From: Massilia forsythiae
GTDB taxonomy: Bacteria; Pseudomonadota; Gammaproteobacteria; Burkholderiales; Burkholderiaceae_D
Reading direction: 5' to 3'
Assembly (NCBI RefSeq): GCF_012849555.1
Contig: NZ_CP051685.1
Location: 3,534,001-3,598,000 of the forward strand
DNA: 64,000 bases
The position numbers were made by a program, and so were the translations under genes. Shown one piece after another: positions 31,474 to 40,811 of the stretch. How positions within the stretch are numbered: position 1 is the stretch's first letter; the number at the start of each line of letters is the position of its first letter. Under the pieces are notes generated by a model. The model saw nothing but the letters and a program-made list of their open reading frames with translations, was not told where the DNA came from and searched no databases.

Positions 31474-33807
31474 TTGGGAACCCGTTACGATATCCGCTAC
31501 TGGCGCAACCAGGTCTTTTCCTCGCTGCTGAACTACGTGCTGGCCCTGGGCATGGTCATGGCCGTGCCCAGCATGTGGCTGGCGGGCACCCACGGCATCT
31601 GGCCGATCGTGGTCATGGACGCGGTGGCTATGGTCTGGCTGAGCGCGATCTGGGCGCTCAAGCGGCTGTCGTACAGCGTGCGCGTGTACAACTTCCTGGC
31701 GGTCGCCTTCCTCATCGGCATCGGCATGATGGTCACCATCGGCCCGGTCAGCCAGATCTTCCTGCTGGCCACGCCGGTGCTGGCGGTGGTGCTGCTCGGG
31801 ATGCGTCCGGCGATCGGTGCGCTGGCGGTCAGCGCGCTCTCGATCCTGGTGCTGGGACTGACCGGCCATGCGCGGCTGTACGTGTCCGCCGCCATCGAGG
31901 ACTACACGCTGGTCCCGTGCCTGATCCTGACCCTGAACTACCTGTGCATCGGCGTACTGCTCACGCTGACCTGCGGCACCGTGCTGCAGCGCCTGAGCAG
32001 CACGCTCGAGGATGCGCGCCGCACCGCCGATTCGCTCAAGCAGGGCCACGCGCAGCTGCACGAGCTGAATGCCGAATTGCGCCTGACCTCCGCAGCGGTG
32101 GCGCGCCTGAACGACATGGTGCTGATCGCCAAGGTGGTGGAAGAGGCGGGCGCGGTGCAGCCGATCATCTTCGCCAACGATGCCTTCCAGCGCCGCACCG
32201 GCTACCAGCGCGACGAAGTGCTGGGCCAGAGCCTGCGCATGCTGCACGGCGTCGACACCGACCAGAACGAGGTGGCGCGCATCGCGCTGGCGATGAGCCG
32301 CAACGAGCCGGTCAAGACCGAGATGGTCAACTACGCCAAGGACGGCACGCCCTACTGGATCGAGGCCGACATGGTGCCGTTCACCGGAGAAGGCGGGCGC
32401 AACACGCACTGGGTGGTGGTGGCGCGCGACATCACCGAGCGCAAGAACTCGGCCGATGCCATCCACCGCCTGGCCTTCTTCGACGTGCTGACCGGCCTGC
32501 CCAACCGGCGCCTGCTGATGGAGCGCCTGGACGGCATGCTGGGCGGCGTGCGCGCCGGCACCGGCCTGGGCGCGATCCTGTTCATCGACCTCGACAACTT
32601 CAAGACCATCAACGATGCGCGCGGCCATGCGGTCGGCGACCTGGTGCTCAAGCAGGCGGCGGCGCGCCTGGCCGGCGTGGTGCGCAACAGCGACACCGTG
32701 GCGCGCCTGGGCGGCGACGAATTCGTGGTCCTGCTCGACAAGCTGGGCAGCGACCCGCTCGGCGCCACCGAGGCCGCGCTGGCGGTGGCGGAAAAGGTGC
32801 GCGTGGCGCTGGCCCAGGACATCGCCATCGACGACCAGTCGTATCACGCGCCGGCCAGCATCGGCGTGGCGCTGCCGCTGCGCGCCGGCCAGACCGCGGC
32901 CGACCTGCTGCGCGAGGCCGACACCGCGATGTACCACGCCAAGGAGGCCGGCCGCAACGGCGTGGCCCTGTTCGAGACCGGCATGCTGGCCGAGGCCGAG
33001 CGCAAGCTGACGCTGGAAACCGACCTCGCCGCCGCGCTCGAGAACGGCGAACTGTCGATGCACCTGCAATTGCAGGTCGACCACGACCAGGCCCCGGTCG
33101 GCGCCGAGCTGCTGATGCGCTGGCGCCGCGCCGACGGTTCGATGGTGCCGCCGGACGTGTTCATCCCGGCCGCCGAAGCCAGCGGCCTGATCGTCCACCT
33201 GGGCCAGTGGGCGCTGCGCCAGGCCTGCCTGTGCTGGCTGCGCCTGGACGCGGCCGGGCACGCGATGCCGCTGTCGGTGAACGTCAGCCCGCTGCAGTTC
33301 CGCCAGCCGGATTTCGTCGAGCAGGTCGAGCTGGTGCTGCGCGAGACCGGCGCGCCGGCAAGCCAGCTGATCTTCGAGGTGACCGAGGGTTTGCTGGTGG
33401 ACGACCTGAACCAGACCATCGCGCGCATGCACCAGCTGGCCCAGCTGGGCATCCGCTTCTCGATCGACGACTTCGGCACCGGCTATTCGAACCTGGCCTA
33501 CCTCAAAAAGATGCCGCTGTACGAGCTGAAGATCGACAAGAGCTTCATTCGCGATACGCCGAACGATGTCAACGGCACCGCCATCGTGCAATCGATCCTG
33601 GCGATGGCCGACCACCTCGGCCTGCGCGTGGTGGCCGAAGGCGTCGAGACCGCCCAGCAGGCCAGCTTCCTGTCGGCCAACCGCCATCCGACCATGCAGG
33701 GCTACCTGTTCTCGCGCCCGGCGCCGCTGGAAGAGCTGATCCGCAAGCTGGACGAGCCGGTGCGCACGCAGGCGCACGGGCGCGACCAGGAACGCTTGCC
33801 GGCCTGA
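31474..33807 (+). CDS. Membrane-bound PAS-GGDEF-EAL protein (cyclic-di-GMP turnover)
   Basis: A 777-residue protein. The TTG start at 31474 is supported by GAGGAAGAG upstream. The N-terminal ~190 residues contain five or six transmembrane helices; a coiled coil (SSTLEDARRTADSLKQGHAQ) leads to a PAS domain at about 215-325. GGDEF follows with FIDLDNFKTINDARGHAVGD and GGDEFVV intact, plus an RNSD I-site for product inhibition. The EAL domain has AELLMRW (ELL in place of EAL, catalytic Glu kept), NVSPLQF, IDDFGTGYSNL and KIDKSFI. Both activities are possible. No adjacent target gene is evident. Confidence 0.9.
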   Translation: MGTRYDIRYWRNQVFSSLLNYVLALGMVMAVPSMWLAGTHGIWPIVVMDAVAMVWLSAIWALKRLSYSVRVYNFLAVAFLIGIGMMVTIGPVSQIFLLATPVLAVVLLGMRPAIGALAVSALSILVLGLTGHARLYVSAAIEDYTLVPCLILTLNYLCIGVLLTLTCGTVLQRLSSTLEDARRTADSLKQGHAQLHELNAELRLTSAAVARLNDMVLIAKVVEEAGAVQPIIFANDAFQRRTGYQRDEVLGQSLRMLHGVDTDQNEVARIALAMSRNEPVKTEMVNYAKDGTPYWIEADMVPFTGEGGRNTHWVVVARDITERKNSADAIHRLAFFDVLTGLPNRRLLMERLDGMLGGVRAGTGLGAILFIDLDNFKTINDARGHAVGDLVLKQAAARLAGVVRNSDTVARLGGDEFVVLLDKLGSDPLGATEAALAVAEKVRVALAQDIAIDDQSYHAPASIGVALPLRAGQTAADLLREADTAMYHAKEAGRNGVALFETGMLAEAERKLTLETDLAAALENGELSMHLQLQVDHDQAPVGAELLMRWRRADGSMVPPDVFIPAAEASGLIVHLGQWALRQACLCWLRLDAAGHAMPLSVNVSPLQFRQPDFVEQVELVLRETGAPASQLIFEVTEGLLVDDLNQTIARMHQLAQLGIRFSIDDFGTGYSNLAYLKKMPLYELKIDKSFIRDTPNDVNGTAIVQSILAMADHLGLRVVAEGVETAQQASFLSANRHPTMQGYLFSRPAPLEELIRKLDEPVRTQAHGRDQERLPA

Positions 33808-34124
33808 CGCTGCCGGGCTGGCGCATCGCGGCGCCTTCCGCGCCCCGATCCGTCGCGCCAAGGCGACAATCCGCCGCCCGTTGCGGCATGCACCGCTTTC
33901 AGCCGCCCGGCCATCCGGCGCGCACCGTGACGACGCGCCCCCCGGCGTCGCCGCCGCCGCCGCACGCACTGCAATTGCACAAAATACAACTGGTGAAATC
34001 TGTGTGCATTCCGGTGACAAACCGAGGCAATTCAGTGCAAGCCAGGCTTTGACACGGCGGCGGCGACACTCGCAGCATGGACCTGCCGTTCCCACGGCGC
34101 CTGTCCAACCACTACGAGGATCCC
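33808..34124. other. Intergenic gap without a gene
   Basis: 317 bases between the GGDEF/EAL gene and the PEP-CTERM gene. No open frame with a ribosome-binding site and no strong hairpin with a T tract was seen. The stretch from 33970 to 34050 is less GC-rich and probably holds the promoter of the downstream gene. Confidence 0.5.
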
Positions 34125-34898
34125 ATGAAACGTGTTTTCGCTGCAGCAGTACTCGCCGCCGCATCCGCCGCCGCCCTCGCGTCGCCCATCTCGACCACCG
34201 TCGACTTTTCCAACGGCCAGCAAGGCTGGGACGCCGGCCCGCCGTTCGACGGCAACCAGGGCGTGTGGATCGATGCTTCGCTGGGCAACGGCGCGCCCGC
34301 GCTGCACACGGTCAACCCGGAAACCTTCGGCGTGCACTGGAGCACCACCGGCAACCAGGCCTTCATCGGCAACTACGGCGCCAGCGCTTCGGTGACACTG
34401 GGGATCGACGTGCTGGCCAACTCGATCGTCTATCTCGGCCGGGAAGTGCACCGCAGGCTGGTGGTCGAGCTGCGCGACTACGACGATCCCTACCAGGACA
34501 TGCCGTACACCAGCGTCTGGTACGACCTGGGCGAGATCGGCGCCGACAAGGGCGGCTGGCAGCACCTGTCGGTGACCATCGGCGACACCGCCGCGGCGGC
34601 GCTGCCGGCCGGCTGGGGCGGCTACGGCAATACCGTGGACGAGCCGAGCCTGCCGCCGGGACGCAGCTTCGCCGACGTGCTGGCAAGCGTCGACGAGATC
34701 AGTTTCACCACCTTCGTGCCGGGGTATTTCTACGGCTGGACGGCGTACGACATCGCGGTCGACAATATCGCCATCAGTGCCGACGCCGAGGTGCCCGAGC
34801 CGGGCAGCCTGGCGATGCTGGCGGGCGGCCTGGGCGTGCTGGCGTGGGCGCGCCGGCGCCGTACCAGCGGCCGCCATGCCCTGGAGCGCCGCACCTGA
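34125..34898 (+). CDS. PEP-CTERM sorting-domain protein
   Basis: A 257-residue exported protein. The ATG at 34125 follows GAGGA. It has a signal peptide (MKRVFAAAVLAAASAAALAS) and a C-terminal sorting signal VPEPGSLAMLAGGLGVLAW followed by ARRRR, the PEP-CTERM pattern recognised by an exosortase. The mature domain (TVDFSNGQQGWDAG, GREVHRRLVVELRDYDDP, VDEISFTTFVPGYFYGW) looks like a beta-sandwich of the laminin-B/carbohydrate-binding type. No exosortase is in the window. A role in exopolysaccharide or biofilm matrix is typical of such proteins. Confidence 0.85.
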   Translation: MKRVFAAAVLAAASAAALASPISTTVDFSNGQQGWDAGPPFDGNQGVWIDASLGNGAPALHTVNPETFGVHWSTTGNQAFIGNYGASASVTLGIDVLANSIVYLGREVHRRLVVELRDYDDPYQDMPYTSVWYDLGEIGADKGGWQHLSVTIGDTAAAALPAGWGGYGNTVDEPSLPPGRSFADVLASVDEISFTTFVPGYFYGWTAYDIAVDNIAISADAEVPEPGSLAMLAGGLGVLAWARRRRTSGRHALERRT

Positions 34899-34917
34899 CC
34901 AAGAACCTATCGCCCGG

Positions 34918-35625
34918 TCAGAACAGCGACAGGTTTTCCGGCGGCGCCGGCGGGGCCGGCCGGGCGGCTTTCGGCTTTCTCGGCGGCTGCGGCGCCGGCC
35001 AGGCCTTCATCGCCGCGGCCGGGAACGGGCGCAGGAAGCTGCGCGCCAGTTCGCGGTCGCGGCAATGCAGCCAGGCGTCGACTTCATCCGGCGCCAGGAT
35101 CACCAGCGCGCGCTTTTCGTCGCCGGGCTTGTGGAAGCGGCGCATCAGCGGGTGCTGGTCGGCGTTGATGGTGATCTGGGTGAACGAGGCCGCCACGCGG
35201 CCGCCGTCCTCGGCCCATTCGCGCCACAGGCCGGCCACGAAGAAGGGCGCGTCGTCGCGCATGCCGATGCCGAAGCGCTCGGCATGGCCGCTCTCGTAGT
35301 TCGGTTCGTAGAAGCAGGTCATCGGCACCGCGCACAACTGGCTGCGCTGCCAGGCCGGCGCGAACGAGCGTTTTTCGGCGACCGATTCGGCGCGCGCGTT
35401 CATGGTGTCGAACACTTTCACGCCGGGCGGGATATGGCGGCGCGGCACCATGCCGTAGCCGGCCAGGCACAGTTCGCGGCGGCCGCCGGCGCCGGCGCGC
35501 ACGATCGGGGCGTCGTAATCCTTCCAGGTTTCAATCGCCCATTCCAGGTCGCGATACAGGTCGACCAGCTCGCCGAGGACCATGTCGAGCTGTTCGGGCA
35601 GGGGAGGGCGGTAGTTGACGCACAT
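34918..35625 (-). CDS. SOS response-associated peptidase (SRAP/HMCES-YedK family)
   Basis: A 235-residue SRAP-domain protein. The start at 35625 gives MCVNYRPP, exposing Cys2, the residue that links covalently to abasic sites in single-stranded DNA after Met removal. FDTMNARAESVAEKRSF, the catalytic Glu in CFYEP, and His in ITINADQHPLMRRFH complete the active site. The C-terminal ~25 residues are a Pro/Lys/Ala-rich tail. It protects abasic sites during replication. It is divergent from gluQ with 86 bases between. Confidence 0.9.
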   Translation of the reverse strand: MCVNYRPPLPEQLDMVLGELVDLYRDLEWAIETWKDYDAPIVRAGAGGRRELCLAGYGMVPRRHIPPGVKVFDTMNARAESVAEKRSFAPAWQRSQLCAVPMTCFYEPNYESGHAERFGIGMRDDAPFFVAGLWREWAEDGGRVAASFTQITINADQHPLMRRFHKPGDEKRALVILAPDEVDAWLHCRDRELARSFLRPFPAAAMKAWPAPQPPRKPKAARPAPPAPPENLSLF

Positions 35626-35711
35626 GGCGGACCGATCGTGGGGAGGGAGACGCCATGATAGCAGCGCCGGTGTGCTAAGGTGGCGCATCGCATCCACCGG
35701 ACCATCGCGCA

Positions 35712-36617
35712 GTGAGCACCATTCCTTACGTCGGCCGTTTCGCCCCGTCCCCCACCGGCCCCTTGCACGCCGGCTCGCTGGTGGCGGCGCTGGCCAGCTG
35801 GCTCGACGCGCGCGCCCACGGCGGCGCGTGGCTGGTCCGCATCGAGGACATCGACGAAGGCAGGAGCGTGCCCGGCGCCGCCGAGGACATCGTCGCCTTG
35901 CTGGGCCGGCTGGGCATGGTGTCCGACCGCGAGATCGTGTGGCAGAGCCGGCGCAAGCCCCTCTACCAGGCCGCGCGCGAACGGCTGGCGCAGCGGGTGT
36001 ACGGCTGCGGCTGCAACCGGCGCGAGATCGCCGATTCGCGCCTGGGCACGGGGCCGGACGGCGCCGCCATCTATCCCGGCACCTGCCGCCACGGCCTGGC
36101 GCCGGGGCGGGAAGCGCGCAGCCTGCGCCTGCGCGTGCCGGACGCCGGCGCCGACGAGATCGCCTTCGACGACCGCTTCGCCGGGCGCGTCGGCCAGCGG
36201 CTGGCGCTGGAATCCGGGGACTTCGTGCTCAAGCGCGCCGACGGCTACTGGGCCTACCAGTTGGCGGTGGTGGTGGACGATGCCGCGCAGGGCGTGACCG
36301 ACGTCGTGCGCGGCGCCGACCTGCTCGATTCGACGCCGCGCCAGATCTACCTGCAGCGCCTGCTCGGCGTGCCGACGCCGCGCTACCTGCACGTGCCGGT
36401 GGTGCGCAACGGCGCCGGCGAAAAGCTGTCGAAGCAGACCGGGGCGCTGGCGGTGCAGCCGGACGACGAGGCCGGCGCCGTGGCGGCGCTGCGCCAGGCC
36501 GCCGGCTTCCTCGGGCTCGACCTCGGGCGGCAATCGCCGGGCACGCTGGCCGCGTTCCGGGAGGCCGCCGTCCCGGCCTGGCAGCGGCTGCTGGCCGCGC
36601 GCGGGGAAGATGCCTGA
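35712..36617 (+). CDS. gluQ: Glutamyl-Q tRNA(Asp) synthetase
   Basis: A 301-residue paralogue of the glutamyl-tRNA synthetase catalytic domain that lacks the anticodon-binding domain and glutamylates queuosine in tRNA(Asp). The start is GTG 35712. Motifs: [18 protein letters not shown] with the HIGH equivalent HAGS, RIEDID, the zinc-binding [10 protein letters not shown] with YPGTCRHG, and EKLSKQTGA for KMSKS. Length is standard. No dksA is adjacent, unlike in enterobacteria. Confidence 0.94.
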   Translation: MSTIPYVGRFAPSPTGPLHAGSLVAALASWLDARAHGGAWLVRIEDIDEGRSVPGAAEDIVALLGRLGMVSDREIVWQSRRKPLYQAARERLAQRVYGCGCNRREIADSRLGTGPDGAAIYPGTCRHGLAPGREARSLRLRVPDAGADEIAFDDRFAGRVGQRLALESGDFVLKRADGYWAYQLAVVVDDAAQGVTDVVRGADLLDSTPRQIYLQRLLGVPTPRYLHVPVVRNGAGEKLSKQTGALAVQPDDEAGAVAALRQAAGFLGLDLGRQSPGTLAAFREAAVPAWQRLLAARGEDA

Positions 36618-36623
36618 GCCGGG

Positions 36624-37118
36624 CTAGGCTGCGAGACGGCCCGCCGGCGCCTGCGGACGGCGCCGGCCCAGCCACAGCAGGCCCGCCATGCCGGCCCCGA
36701 GCATGGCCCAGCCGGACGGCTCCGGCACCGGCGCCGCCACCAGGAAGCCGCGGATCTCGCCGTTGGCATAGGCGCTGGTGTGGATGTTGACGTAGGCCTC
36801 GTTGGCGGCGATGGCGTCGAGCAGGGCCGAGGCGGCGCCCTGCACGGTGCCGCCATGGGCGGCCAGGAAGGCCGGTTCCCAGGACGCTGCGTCGGCCAGC
36901 GGGATCGAGGCGCTGTAGTCGCCGGCGCGCACGCCGGTCGGGAAGCCGGCGAAGGGCAGGGCCACCGGCGCCGTGCCCGTAAAGGCTTCGCTGGTGCAGC
37001 AATGGATGTGGGCGGCGGCGGTGGTGCCGACCAGGTCGCGGAAGGGCATGTCGACCAGGATCGAGCGGCCGCCGGTTTCCAGCGTCACCACGGCGGTGCC
37101 CGGAGTGCCGTGCAAAAC
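36624..37118 (-). pseudogene. CHRD-domain PEP-CTERM protein, 5'-truncated
   Basis: The readable part encodes a CHRD domain (AAHIHCCTSEAFTGTAPVAL, YVNIHTSAYANGEIRGFLV) and a complete PEP-CTERM sorting signal (VPEPSGWAMLGAGMAGLLWLGRRR). The expected signal peptide and first CHRD strands, roughly 40-50 residues, are missing. The frame enters at GTPGTAVVTLETGGRS, and an in-frame TAG lies two codons before the only possible TTG start (37115). Without a signal peptide it could not be sorted, so it is probably a remnant of a truncation. The 85 bases up to the DUF421 stop contain no missing piece. Confidence 0.75.
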
Positions 37119-37203
37119 CTAGCATCATCGGCAGGCCGCGGCGCACACCATACGGCCGAGATAGTGCCGACGAGCGACTGTGCCAACGGGAGATTGAGAG
37201 CGC

Positions 37204-37665
37204 CTAACTGCGCTTGAGCACCGTGATGCTGCCGCCGGCTTCCAGGAAGGCGCACTGCATCTGGTGGCGCGCGCAATCGGCCTCGCGCAGCGCCTGCTCG
37301 ATGTCGGCCTCGCCGACGCGGTTGCGCTGCATGACCTTGTCGAAGAACACGCCATCGCGCCCCAGCAGCACGGCTTCGCCCTGCAGCAGCGATTCCATCT
37401 TGCGGCTGCGCGCCGAGAGCAGGCCGATGCTGGCGTTCAGCACGATCAGCGTGGCCGCGATGATCAGGCCGCCGCTGACGGAATCGTCGCCGCCCGACAG
37501 GCCGTTCGACACCGCTTCCGACAGCAGCATGACCACCAGCAGGTCGAAGGGACTCAGCTGGCTGACCGTGCGCTTGCCGGACAGGCGCACCATCAGCAGC
37601 AGCGCCAGGTACACCATGGTGCCGCGGGCCACGAATTCCCACCAGGGCAAATCCATATCGAACAT
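37204..37665 (-). CDS. DUF421 (YetF-like) membrane protein
   Basis: A 153-residue protein with the DUF421 layout. The ATG at 37665 is preceded by GAGG seven bases upstream. Two or three N-terminal transmembrane helices (ARGTMVYLALLLMVRLSGK, LLVVMLLSEAVSN, LIIAATLIVLNASIGLL) precede a small cytoplasmic domain with KMESLLQGEAVLLGRDGVFF, NRVGEADIEQALRE and LEAGGSITVLKR. KRTVSQLSPFDLLV is the family signature. Function is unknown. Confidence 0.86.
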   Translation of the reverse strand: MFDMDLPWWEFVARGTMVYLALLLMVRLSGKRTVSQLSPFDLLVVMLLSEAVSNGLSGGDDSVSGGLIIAATLIVLNASIGLLSARSRKMESLLQGEAVLLGRDGVFFDKVMQRNRVGEADIEQALREADCARHQMQCAFLEAGGSITVLKRS

Positions 37666-37733
37666 GATCAATCCTCACCAAAGGCAGCGCCGATGGCGGG
37701 ATTGTAATAAATACAGCGTTTTCCCACCGTTCG

Positions 37734-38219
37734 TTAGGAAGGGTTCGCCGCTGCCTCGGCCGCAGGACGGGCGGCTGGGGCGGACGGGGCGGGCGGTGCG
37801 GGCGGCACGGGCGGCACGGGCGGCACGGGCGGCACGGGCGGCTGCTGCCGCGCGCCGGCTTGCGGCGGTGCGGGCGGCGCGGGCGGCGCGGGCGGCGCGG
37901 AGGGTGCCGGCGGTGCCGGCGGCACCTGGCCTGCAACCGGCGGCTTGGGCGGCGCCATCCGGCCCGCGACCGGCGGTTTCGGCGGCTTCGGCGGTGTCGG
38001 TACTACCCCGTGCTTGCCGGCGCGCGGCGCGGCGCCGGGCTGTGCGGGGGGCGCCGGCGGTACCGGCGTCGTTGCCGGCGGTGCCGGCGGCAGCGGCGCA
38101 GACAGCGGCGGCGGCGGGGGCGGGTCCCGGTCGGCGCTCTGGGCGCGGGCGAAGGCGCTGGTCAGCACGAGGGCGGCGCACAGCACGGCCGGCTTGAAGT
38201 GGGTGGTGGCGAGTTTCAT
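37734..38219 (-). CDS. Exported proline-rich low-complexity protein
   Basis: A 161-residue protein with a signal peptide (MKLATTHFKPAVLCAALVLTSAFARA) and AGGAG upstream of the start. The mature part is almost wholly Pro/Ala/Gly/Val, with PPVPPVPPVPPVPP, PPKPPKPPVAG and PPAPPAPPAPP runs encoded by short tandem GC-rich repeats. No folded domain is visible. A 113-base gap separates it from the upstream response regulator on the same strand, so it may be an output gene of that two-component system. Repeat number is likely to vary between strains. Confidence 0.65.
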   Translation of the reverse strand: MKLATTHFKPAVLCAALVLTSAFARAQSADRDPPPPPPLSAPLPPAPPATTPVPPAPPAQPGAAPRAGKHGVVPTPPKPPKPPVAGRMAPPKPPVAGQVPPAPPAPSAPPAPPAPPAPPQAGARQQPPVPPVPPVPPVPPAPPAPSAPAARPAAEAAANPS

Positions 38220-38332
38220 GGGCTTTCTCCTGTGGCGCCCGCCGGATGCGGCGGGCCATGTACGACATGGTGCCTGCCGAATGTGGAGAAAATGTGGACG
38301 CCGCGTGGAGACGCTGCGCGGCCGGCGCAACC

Positions 38333-39031
38333 TCAGGTGTCGAAGCGGTAGCCCAGCCCGTAGATCGAATGGATTGCCTCGACGCCCGGCAGTGCCGCTT
38401 CCAGCTTGCGCCGCAGGTTCTTGACGTGGCTGTCGATGGCGCGGTCGGCCACGTCCAGGCCGGCGTTGCCTTCGCGCGCCAGGTCGAGCAGGCGCGCCCG
38501 CGAAAACACCTGGCCGGGCCGGCGCGCCAGCGCGGCCAGGATGCCGTACTCGCTCGGCGTCAGGTCGAGCGGCTGGCCGTGGATGGCGATGCGGCGCGCG
38601 TCCTCGTCGATGGCGACCGCCGGCGGCTGCTGCGGCGCCGCTGCGGCCTGCGCCCCGCCGTGGCCGCTGCGGCGCAGGATCGCCTTGATGCGCGCCATCA
38701 GCTCGCGCGGGCTGAAGGGCTTGCAGACGTAGTCGTCGGCGCCGGTTTCCAGGCCCAGCAGGCGGTCGATCTCTTCCACCCGCGCCGTCACCATGATCAT
38801 CGGCACGTCGGAAAAGGTGCGCAGCGCGCGGCACAGCGCCAGCCCGTCCAGGCCGGGCAGCATCAGGTCGAGCACCACCAGGTCGGGCGGGTCTTCGCGG
38901 AATGCCGCCAGCGCGGCGGCGCCGTCGTGGTACACGCTGGGCGCGTGGCCGGCCGCGCGCGCGTAGTCGGCCACCAGCGCCGCCAGTTCCGGCTCGTCCT
39001 CGACGATGGCGATGCGCGCCGGCGCCGTCAT
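38333..39031 (-). CDS. OmpR-family response regulator
   Basis: A 232-residue regulator. The receiver has IAIVEDEPEL, phospho-acceptor Asp55 in VVLDLMLPGLDG, TAR and KPF. The linker is Ala/Gln/Pro-rich; the C-terminal winged helix has LDLTPSEYGILAALARRPGQVFSRARLLD, DRAIDSHVKNLRRKLE and IHSIYGLGYRF. Its start overlaps the kinase stop by 4 bases (ATGA). It most resembles BaeR-type envelope-stress regulators, but the stimulus is unknown. Confidence 0.92.
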   Translation of the reverse strand: MTAPARIAIVEDEPELAALVADYARAAGHAPSVYHDGAAALAAFREDPPDLVVLDLMLPGLDGLALCRALRTFSDVPMIMVTARVEEIDRLLGLETGADDYVCKPFSPRELMARIKAILRRSGHGGAQAAAAPQQPPAVAIDEDARRIAIHGQPLDLTPSEYGILAALARRPGQVFSRARLLDLAREGNAGLDVADRAIDSHVKNLRRKLEAALPGVEAIHSIYGLGYRFDT

Positions 39032-40713
39032 GCCGCCTCCTGTGCCAGCGGCATCGTCACGCTGGCGCGCAGGCCGCCCAGCGGCGAGTGCGAAAAGGCG
39101 AGCGTGGCGCCTTGCGCTTCCAGCAGGCGCCGGCACAGCGCCAGGCCGAGGCCGGCGCCGCCGTGGGCGCGGCTGCGCGAGGCATCCACGCGGTAGAAGC
39201 GCTCGCCCAGGCGCGCCAGCGCGGCGTCCGGTACGCCGGGGGGCGCATCGTCCAGTTCCAGCCGCAGCACGCCGGCGCCGGCCCGGGCGCGCAGGCGCAC
39301 GCGACCGCCCGGCGCGCTGTAGCGCAGGCTGTTTTCCAGCAGGTTGTCGAACACCTGGCGCATGCGGTCGGCGTCGGCCAGCACGGTGGCGCGCGGCGGC
39401 GGCGCGCCCAGTTCCAGCGCCAGGCCGGCCGCCTGCAAGCGCGCCTCGAACGCGCCGGCGCGGCCGGCCGCCAGGCGCCACAGGTCGAGCGCGGCCGGGC
39501 GGCATTCCAGGGCGCCGACGTCGGCGCGCGCCAGCGCGTACAGCTCGTCGATCAGCTTGTTCAGGGCCAGTACCTGGGCCAGCATGGCGTCCAGGTGGGC
39601 GGGGCTGGCTTCGCGCACGCCGTCCTGCAGCGCTTCCAGCTGGGCACGCAGCACCGCCAGCGGCGTGCGCAGTTCGTGCGAGGTGTCCGCCACCCACTGG
39701 CGCCGCGCCGCCTCGGCGCCGTCCAGGCGCTGCGCCAACGCGTTGAAATGGCGCGCCAGGTCGCCCAGCTCGTCGCTGCGCGCGGCCGCCAGGCGCGTGT
39801 CGAAGCGGCCTTCGGCCAGCCGGCGCGCGCCGTCTTCCAGCGCCAGGATCGGACGGCGGAAGTGGCGCGCCAGCAGGATCGCGGCCAGCGCGCTCATCGC
39901 CACCGCCGCGGCCACGATCAGCCACAGGCTGCTGCTCAGCTGCGCCAGGAAGGCGTACGCCAGCGCATCGCCGGGCCGTGCGCCGCGCGCCACGCCGAGC
40001 CAGCCGACGGTGCGGCCGTCGACCTCGATCGCGCGCCGCGCCGGCGGCGGCACCTCTGCCCGGCGCCCGGCCAGCCAGCGCCCGTCGGCGCCGAGCAGGG
40101 TGATGCGGCGCGGCAGCGACTGGGCGGCGTCGATGGCGGCGGGGCCGGCGGCGGGATCCGGCGGCGCCGCCGGCACGCCGATGTGCGGCGGCGGCAGCGG
40201 CGGCAGGGGCGGCGCCGGTGCGGCCGGGGGCGCGGCTGGGGCCGGCGCCATCGCTGGCGCGGCGGACGCGGCCGGCGCAGCCGCTGGCGCGGGTGTGGCA
40301 GAGGCGGCCGGCACAGGGACGGCGGATGCCGGCGCCGCGGCGGAAGCGGAGATCGAGGCGCCGATGGCGGCCGGCGCCGGCGCTGCCGCTGACGCCGGGG
40401 GCGCAGACACCGCGGGCGGTGCGGGCGGGGCCGGCGGCGCCGCTTCTTCGCGCGCGCGCTGCAGGCGCGCCAGTTCCGTCACGATCCAGCCCTGGCGCGC
40501 GCCGTCGGGAATGAATTGCCAGCCGCCGCCAGTACGGTAGCGCCGCGCCAGCGCGGCCGAGAGCTCGTCCAGGCGGTCGAGTTCGATGCCGGCCGCGTAT
40601 TCGCCGAAGCCGGCCAGCACGTTCTGGCGCAGCAGGAACACGGCGCCGGCCGCCACCGCGAGGATGGCGAGCAGCACGCTGGCGAACAGGCGGTGGCCGA
40701 TGGAAAAGGTCAA
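39028..40713 (-). CDS. Sensor histidine kinase with a large Ala/Pro-rich periplasmic insertion
   Basis: A 561-residue membrane kinase, partner of the downstream response regulator. TM1 is near residues 8-28 and TM2 near 260-285. The periplasmic region contains about 100 residues of Ala/Pro-rich low complexity (EEAAPPAPPAPPAVSAPPAS onward), which is not normal for the BaeS-like family. After TM2 come HAMP (RHFRRPILALEDGARRLAEG), HisKA with DTSHELRTPLAVLRAQLEAL, and HATPase with NLLENSLRYSAPGG and GGAGLGLALC. All catalytic residues are present. Confidence 0.9.
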   Translation of the reverse strand: MTFSIGHRLFASVLLAILAVAAGAVFLLRQNVLAGFGEYAAGIELDRLDELSAALARRYRTGGGWQFIPDGARQGWIVTELARLQRAREEAAPPAPPAPPAVSAPPASAAAPAPAAIGASISASAAAPASAVPVPAASATPAPAAAPAASAAPAMAPAPAAPPAAPAPPLPPLPPPHIGVPAAPPDPAAGPAAIDAAQSLPRRITLLGADGRWLAGRRAEVPPPARRAIEVDGRTVGWLGVARGARPGDALAYAFLAQLSSSLWLIVAAAVAMSALAAILLARHFRRPILALEDGARRLAEGRFDTRLAAARSDELGDLARHFNALAQRLDGAEAARRQWVADTSHELRTPLAVLRAQLEALQDGVREASPAHLDAMLAQVLALNKLIDELYALARADVGALECRPAALDLWRLAAGRAGAFEARLQAAGLALELGAPPPRATVLADADRMRQVFDNLLENSLRYSAPGGRVRLRARAGAGVLRLELDDAPPGVPDAALARLGERFYRVDASRSRAHGGAGLGLALCRRLLEAQGATLAFSHSPLGGLRASVTMPLAQEAA

Positions 40714-40811
40714 GGCGGTCAGGTGACGAATGGTCGGGAACCCATTCTAGGGCAAGCGCGGGCCGGCGGCCACACCTTCGGCCGCCTCGCCGGCCGCACG
40801 CCGGGCCGCGC

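Noticed and set aside
37790..37900. Short tandem GC-rich repeats that might suggest a CRISPR or satellite
   Set aside because: They are in-frame codons for PPVPP/PPAPP runs in the proline-rich protein and have no spacer structure.
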